Below, piece by piece: positions 7,141-10,596 of a DNA stretch of 10,596 bases (position 1 is its first letter; each line of letters begins with the position of its first letter). The stretch comes from an uncultured bacterium (GTDB lineage: Bacteria; Bacteroidota; Bacteroidia; Bacteroidales; Bacteroidaceae). The DNA is taken from contig CALZMB010000057.1 of NCBI GenBank assembly GCA_945788485.1, positions 1-10,596 on the forward strand, read 5' to 3'. The translations under genes were made by a program, and so were the position numbers. The notes beneath the pieces were generated by a model. It was not told the origin of the DNA. It was given only the letters and a program-made list of their open reading frames with translations, and made no database searches.

Positions 7141-9540
7141 ATGAAAGAAGAAAACAGACATACAGACACAAAAGACTTTTCAGGACAGGACAAATCCTTC
7201 ACTGGCAGCCGCGACACCGGCGAGGGCATGGCACACGACATGCTCTCAGACACTTCTATCCGCCCCGATTGCGGACAGGACGAGAAGCCCGGCAGCGAAA
7301 AAGAGCCGGGACAACATGATGACGCGGTCATGAAAGACAGCAACCTTGACGTCACATCCGTCTCGCCCGAAGAAGAAGACTTTGCTGAGGTATGCAGCGG
7401 CAGCTCGTCTGTTGACGATGACAACGACAACGACGACGAGGGCCTGCGCGGCATGCCAAACCCGTTCAACGAGATGTTCAGAGAGGCGTCACGCCTTCTT
7501 GGCGAGACCGTGCGCCAACGCAAATCCTCGACACTCAACCCTGCCGGCAAATCCGACACACCCGTGCTTGACAGCTTCTCTGCCGACCTCACCGCGGCGG
7601 CTGCCGACGACAAGCTCGACCCCGTCGTAGGACGAGAGAAAGAGATGGCGCGCATCGCAGAGATTCTATGCCGGCGAAAAAAGAACAACCCCATCCTCAT
7701 CGGCGAACCCGGCGTGGGCAAGAGCGCCATCGTCGAAGGCCTCGCGCAACAGATAGCTCAACGCACTTGCTCACCCGTACTCTTCGGGAAACGCATCCTC
7801 GCGCTGGACCTCACCGCCATCGTCGCCGGCACGAAATACCGCGGCGATTTCGAAGAGCGCATCAAAGGCGTGATAAAAGAGCTCGAAGCAAACAAAGACA
7901 TCATCATCTTCATTGACGAGATACACACCCTGATAGGCGCAGGCGGCGCATCGGGCAGCATGGATGCTGCCAACATCCTGAAACCCGCTCTCGCACGCGG
8001 TGGCATACAATGTATCGGAGCCACGACAACCGACGAATACCGCAAGAGCATAGAACGCGACGGAGCCCTCGACAGGCGCTTCCAGAAACTGCAGGTTGCT
8101 GCAGCAACAGCCGACGAGACGCTGCATATCCTCCAGAACATAAAGGCGCGCTACGAGCGTCACCATCATGTCTCCTTCTCCGACAGCGCCCTGCAAGCCT
8201 GCGTCTCCCTCACCGACCGCTATATCTCCGACCGCCAGCTGCCCGACAAAGCCATCGACGCTATGGACGAGACCGGCGCGAGAGTCCACCTGCTCTCCAC
8301 CACACATTCGCCCGCCATACGCAAGGCAGAGCAACAGCTCTACGAGATACAGGCAAAGAAAAAGAAAGCCGTCATAAGCCAGAACTATGAGCTTGCCGCC
8401 GCCCTGCGCGACGAACAAGAGAAGATAAAGAAAAGGCTTCAAAGCCTCACGTCGGGCAACGACGACACAGACGACTGCTACACCGCCGTTCAAGAAGACG
8501 ACATCCGCCAAACCGTGTCGCAGATGAGCGGCATTCCACTCCAACATGTCGATACCCATGAGATGTCGCGCCTCAGAAACCTCTCCGACACCCTGCAGCG
8601 CACTGTCATCGGACAAGACCATGCCGTCTCTGCCGTCGTGCGCTCAATACAGCGCAGCCGCCTCGGCCTCCATGCCCCCCACCGCCCCGTAGGGGCATTC
8701 CTCTTCCTCGGACCAACAGGCGTCGGCAAGACCTACCTCGCGCAGCAGATAGCGCAACAGCTGTTCGGCACCGCCGATGCCCTCATACGCATCGACATGA
8801 GCGAATACAACGAGAGCTTCAACACCTCGCGCCTCGTCGGCGCGCCTCCGGGATATGTAGGCTACGACGAGGGCGGACAACTCACCGAGCGCGTCAGACG
8901 CCGCCCCTACTCCGTCATCCTCCTCGACGAGATAGAGAAAGCGCATCCCAATGTCTATAATATGCTGCTCCAGGTGCTCGACGAAGGCCGCCTCACCGAC
9001 GGCAACGGACATCTCACCGACTTCCGACACACCATCATCATCATGACATCCAACACAGGCACAAGGCAGCTCAAGGATTTCGGCAAAGGCGTGGGCTTCG
9101 CCGCCACACCGGCAGCCGCGCTTTCAACAGACGACGACCGGGCGAAAGACATCATGAAGAAAGCCCTCGAACGGCAGTTCGCGCCTGAGTTCCTCAACCG
9201 TCTCGACGAGATAGTCACCTTCAACCAGCTCTCGCTCCCTTCTGTCAAGAGAATCATCGACCACGAACTCGCACAGCTCCGCCAGAGGCTCCGCGCCCTC
9301 GGCTTCAATCTCACCGTCTCCGAGAAAGCGAAAGAATTTGTCGCTAACCAGGGCTATGACATACAATACGGAGCGCGTCCCCTGAAACGTGCCGTACAGC
9401 AGCACATCACCGACGCCATCTGCAACCTCATGCTCAACGAAACCGTCACGCCCGGCGCCACCATACGCGTCACACGCCCGAAAGCCGCGTCAATCCTCAT
9501 CACCACAACAGACAAAGACAAAAACAAAGACAAAAACTAA
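7141..9540 (+). CDS. ClpC-like AAA+ unfoldase with two ATPase domains, lacking the Clp N-domain
   Basis: A 799-residue Hsp100 protein, most like ClpC: a hexameric unfoldase feeding substrates to ClpP. First ATPase domain: Walker A GEPGVGKS (188-195), pore loop KYRG (232-235), Walker B ending D259-E260, arginine pair R312-R313. A short middle domain has a UVR-like stretch QNYELAAALRDEQEK (414-428), as in ClpC rather than the long ClpB coiled coil. Second domain: GPTGVGKT (524-531), pore loop GYVG (571-574), Walker B D596-E597, NR finger 686-687, sensor GARPLKR (744-750). A VGF tripeptide (651-653) sits where ClpC has its ClpP-docking loop, so partnership with ClpP is likely. Residues 1-150 are acidic and low-complexity (for example DDDNDNDDE) where ClpC normally has two Clp_N repeats; a TAG in frame at 7117 rules out a longer product. 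The C-terminus ends in a KDKN repeat. There is no Shine-Dalgarno motif; the start lies just after the repeat array. thiD follows 42 bases downstream. Confidence 0.93.
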   Translation: MKEENRHTDTKDFSGQDKSFTGSRDTGEGMAHDMLSDTSIRPDCGQDEKPGSEKEPGQHDDAVMKDSNLDVTSVSPEEEDFAEVCSGSSSVDDDNDNDDEGLRGMPNPFNEMFREASRLLGETVRQRKSSTLNPAGKSDTPVLDSFSADLTAAAADDKLDPVVGREKEMARIAEILCRRKKNNPILIGEPGVGKSAIVEGLAQQIAQRTCSPVLFGKRILALDLTAIVAGTKYRGDFEERIKGVIKELEANKDIIIFIDEIHTLIGAGGASGSMDAANILKPALARGGIQCIGATTTDEYRKSIERDGALDRRFQKLQVAAATADETLHILQNIKARYERHHHVSFSDSALQACVSLTDRYISDRQLPDKAIDAMDETGARVHLLSTTHSPAIRKAEQQLYEIQAKKKKAVISQNYELAAALRDEQEKIKKRLQSLTSGNDDTDDCYTAVQEDDIRQTVSQMSGIPLQHVDTHEMSRLRNLSDTLQRTVIGQDHAVSAVVRSIQRSRLGLHAPHRPVGAFLFLGPTGVGKTYLAQQIAQQLFGTADALIRIDMSEYNESFNTSRLVGAPPGYVGYDEGGQLTERVRRRPYSVILLDEIEKAHPNVYNMLLQVLDEGRLTDGNGHLTDFRHTIIIMTSNTGTRQLKDFGKGVGFAATPAAALSTDDDRAKDIMKKALERQFAPEFLNRLDEIVTFNQLSLPSVKRIIDHELAQLRQRLRALGFNLTVSEKAKEFVANQGYDIQYGARPLKRAVQQHITDAICNLMLNETVTPGATIRVTRPKAASILITTTDKDKNKDKN
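9512..9535 (+). repeat. 12-bp direct repeat in the clpC 3' end
   Basis: Two perfect adjacent copies of ACAAAGACAAAA encode the KDKN-type tail of the ClpC-like protein just before its stop. A unit of 12 bases would change the tail by four residues without shifting the frame, so copy number could vary by slippage. Confidence 0.75.
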
Positions 9541-9582
9541 TCCCCACAAACACAAGAACAACGACAACGAGACAAGAACGTC

Positions 9583-10419
9583 ATGACACACAACAAGACT
9601 ACGCCCGCCGCCATCACCCCTGCGGCCATGCCCGCCATCCTCACCATAGCCGGCAGCGACAGCGGCGCAGGCGCAGGCATACAGCAAGACATCAAGGCAG
9701 CGGCGGCGATGGGCTGCTACGCCACAACAGCAATCACCGCCGTCACGTCGCAGAACACCGTCGGCGTCGCCTCCGTCATGCCCCTCCCCCCGCACGTCGT
9801 ACAGCAGCAGATACATGCCGTGTTAGACGATTTCTCCATCTCCGCCATAAAAATCGGGATGCTGCCCGACGCCGCCGTGCTGCAAGCCGTCGTCGATGTC
9901 ATCACACACTTCTATCAAGGCGGCGAGATGCCGCCCGTCATCTACGACCCCGTCATGATTTCTACCTCTGGCACGCCGCTGATGCAGGCAGACGGCATAG
10001 AGGCGGCGCAGCGCATCCTCTTCCCTCTCTGCACACTCGTCACACCCAACATCCCCGAGACAGAACATCTCGCCCGCACTGTCATCACAACGCCCGAACA
10101 GCTCAATGCAGCAGGACGGCAACTTGCCGAAACCCACCACACCGCTTTCCTCGTGAAAGGCGGACACGCTGACGGCGACACAATGACAGACACACTCTTC
10201 TTCGACGGCAACGTCGTCACCTACACCCTGCCGAAGCTCCACACGCGCAATCTCCACGGCACAGGGTGCGCCACATCCACCGCCATAGCAGCATCGCTCG
10301 CCATGGGACACACCCTTCCAGACGCTGTCAGACATGCCAAACATCTTGTCTTCCGCGCAATACAAAAAGCACAGCACGTCAACATCGGACACGGAAACGG
10401 ACCAATCCTCTTCGGGTGA
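9583..10419 (+). CDS. thiD: Hydroxymethylpyrimidine/phosphomethylpyrimidine kinase (ThiD)
   Basis: A ribokinase-like enzyme that phosphorylates 4-amino-5-hydroxymethyl-2-methylpyrimidine and then its monophosphate, giving the pyrophosphate used by thiamin-phosphate synthase. Visible motifs are the N-terminal substrate loop GSDSGAGAGIQQDIK (24-38), AITAVTSQNT, IKIGML, the metal and substrate region DPVMISTSG, TPNIPE, VKGGH with K192, and the anion-hole motif HGTGCATSTAIA with C229 at the catalytic-cysteine position. From the first ATG the protein has 278 residues; the ATG at 9628 (residue 16) would give 263, closer to the usual length and to the usual distance before LTIAGSD. Neither start has a clear ribosome site, so the first 15 alanine-, threonine- and proline-rich residues may not be translated. 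No TPP riboswitch is visible upstream and no other thi gene is present; the gene probably shares a transcript with clpC. The loop reads GAGAG where many relatives have SGGAG or GGGAG. Confidence 0.93.
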   Translation: MTHNKTTPAAITPAAMPAILTIAGSDSGAGAGIQQDIKAAAAMGCYATTAITAVTSQNTVGVASVMPLPPHVVQQQIHAVLDDFSISAIKIGMLPDAAVLQAVVDVITHFYQGGEMPPVIYDPVMISTSGTPLMQADGIEAAQRILFPLCTLVTPNIPETEHLARTVITTPEQLNAAGRQLAETHHTAFLVKGGHADGDTMTDTLFFDGNVVTYTLPKLHTRNLHGTGCATSTAIAASLAMGHTLPDAVRHAKHLVFRAIQKAQHVNIGHGNGPILFG

Positions 10420-10462
10420 TGTGGAATATAGATAATGGAGACGAAAAAGGAAAAGAAAAGTT

Positions 10463-10499
10463 TAGCGGCTATCACTTGCTTCCGAAGTGATAGCCGCTA
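10463..10499. terminator. Perfect 15-bp hairpin downstream of thiD; terminator-like, best oriented for the minus strand
   Basis: TAGCGGCTATCACTT (10463-10477) and its exact reverse complement (10485-10499) flank a 7-base loop. On the plus strand no T-run follows, so for thiD it would mainly be an end-stabilising stem. On the minus strand the stem is followed by AACTTTTCTTTTCC and more T, the pattern of an intrinsic terminator. A shared or bidirectional terminator between thiD and a converging gene beyond the right edge is the likely reading. Confidence 0.7.
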
Positions 10500-10596
10500 T
10501 TGCCATATAATATCATGATAGTCCCCCCTTGAAATCATCTGCGCGGCAGGCTACGAGGCAAGCTGCGGCGGATGGGGATGGATGTTCAGGTTGAGG
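10500..10596. other. Unassigned right edge
   Basis: I see no gene I can support here. On the minus strand two frames are open from the edge: one of 14 codons ending at the TAG at 10553-10551 (LNLNIHPHPPQLAS) and one of 27 codons ending at the TGA at 10515-10513. Either could be the C-terminus of a gene entering from the right, which would fit the minus-oriented terminator, but the pieces are too short to recognise. Confidence 0.3.

Noticed and set aside
7771..8622. Long minus-strand frame of 283 codons opposite clpC (with similar ones at 3395-4087, 2522-3271 and 9823-10392).
   Set aside because: These lie antisense to genes with strong motifs and high GC at third positions, which commonly leaves the opposite strand open. 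Their products look like no known family.
9541..9582. TPP riboswitch or independent promoter ahead of thiD.
   Set aside because: The gap of 42 bases is A/C-rich, far too short for a TPP riboswitch, and has no TAnnTTTG match.

Overview
The window looks like chromosomal DNA from a Bacteroidota member, most likely a Prevotella-like lineage (an inference). The signs are an nqrA-nqrB pair of the Na+-NQR complex, a very large TamB-type protein, A-rich leaders without Shine-Dalgarno motifs, and two intergenic matches to the Bacteroidota -7 promoter element TAnnTTTG. Coding is dense and codon use favours C or G at third positions, while the intergenic DNA is AT-rich.

Left part (1-2003, minus strand): nqrA, then the first 197 codons of nqrB running off the left edge. 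These encode two subunits of the sodium-pumping NADH:quinone oxidoreductase. A gap of about 240 bases (2004-2243) separates nqrA from the divergent tamB-like gene and holds one promoter-like element for each direction. The tamB frame lacks any ATG, GTG or TTG where its N-terminal membrane anchor should begin.

Middle part (2244-6806, plus strand): one giant gene for a TamB/DUF490 envelope protein of at least 1,520 residues. It is followed by a non-coding stretch of 334 bases (6807-7140) that is almost wholly repetitive. Its left arm has three 45-base repeats and its right arm two 46-base repeats. The right arm is an inverted version of the left, and both are built from 8-base words such as TTGACGAG, TTGACAAG and TAAACAAG. 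A plus-strand transcript could fold into a very long hairpin. This is the most unusual structure in the window.

Right part (7141-10419, plus strand): a ClpC-like double AAA+ unfoldase in which the usual Clp N-domain is replaced by an acidic, low-complexity leader, then thiD, a thiamin-precursor kinase, 42 bases downstream. A perfect 15-bp hairpin follows thiD; its T-rich flank suits a terminator for a minus-strand gene arriving from the right. The last 100 bases hold no assignable gene.

The genes are mainly housekeeping: respiration and sodium motive force, envelope biogenesis, proteolysis and cofactor synthesis. I see no phage, transposase, CRISPR array or RNA gene. The items worth following up are the repeat element, the ClpC without an N-domain, and the missing tamB start codon.
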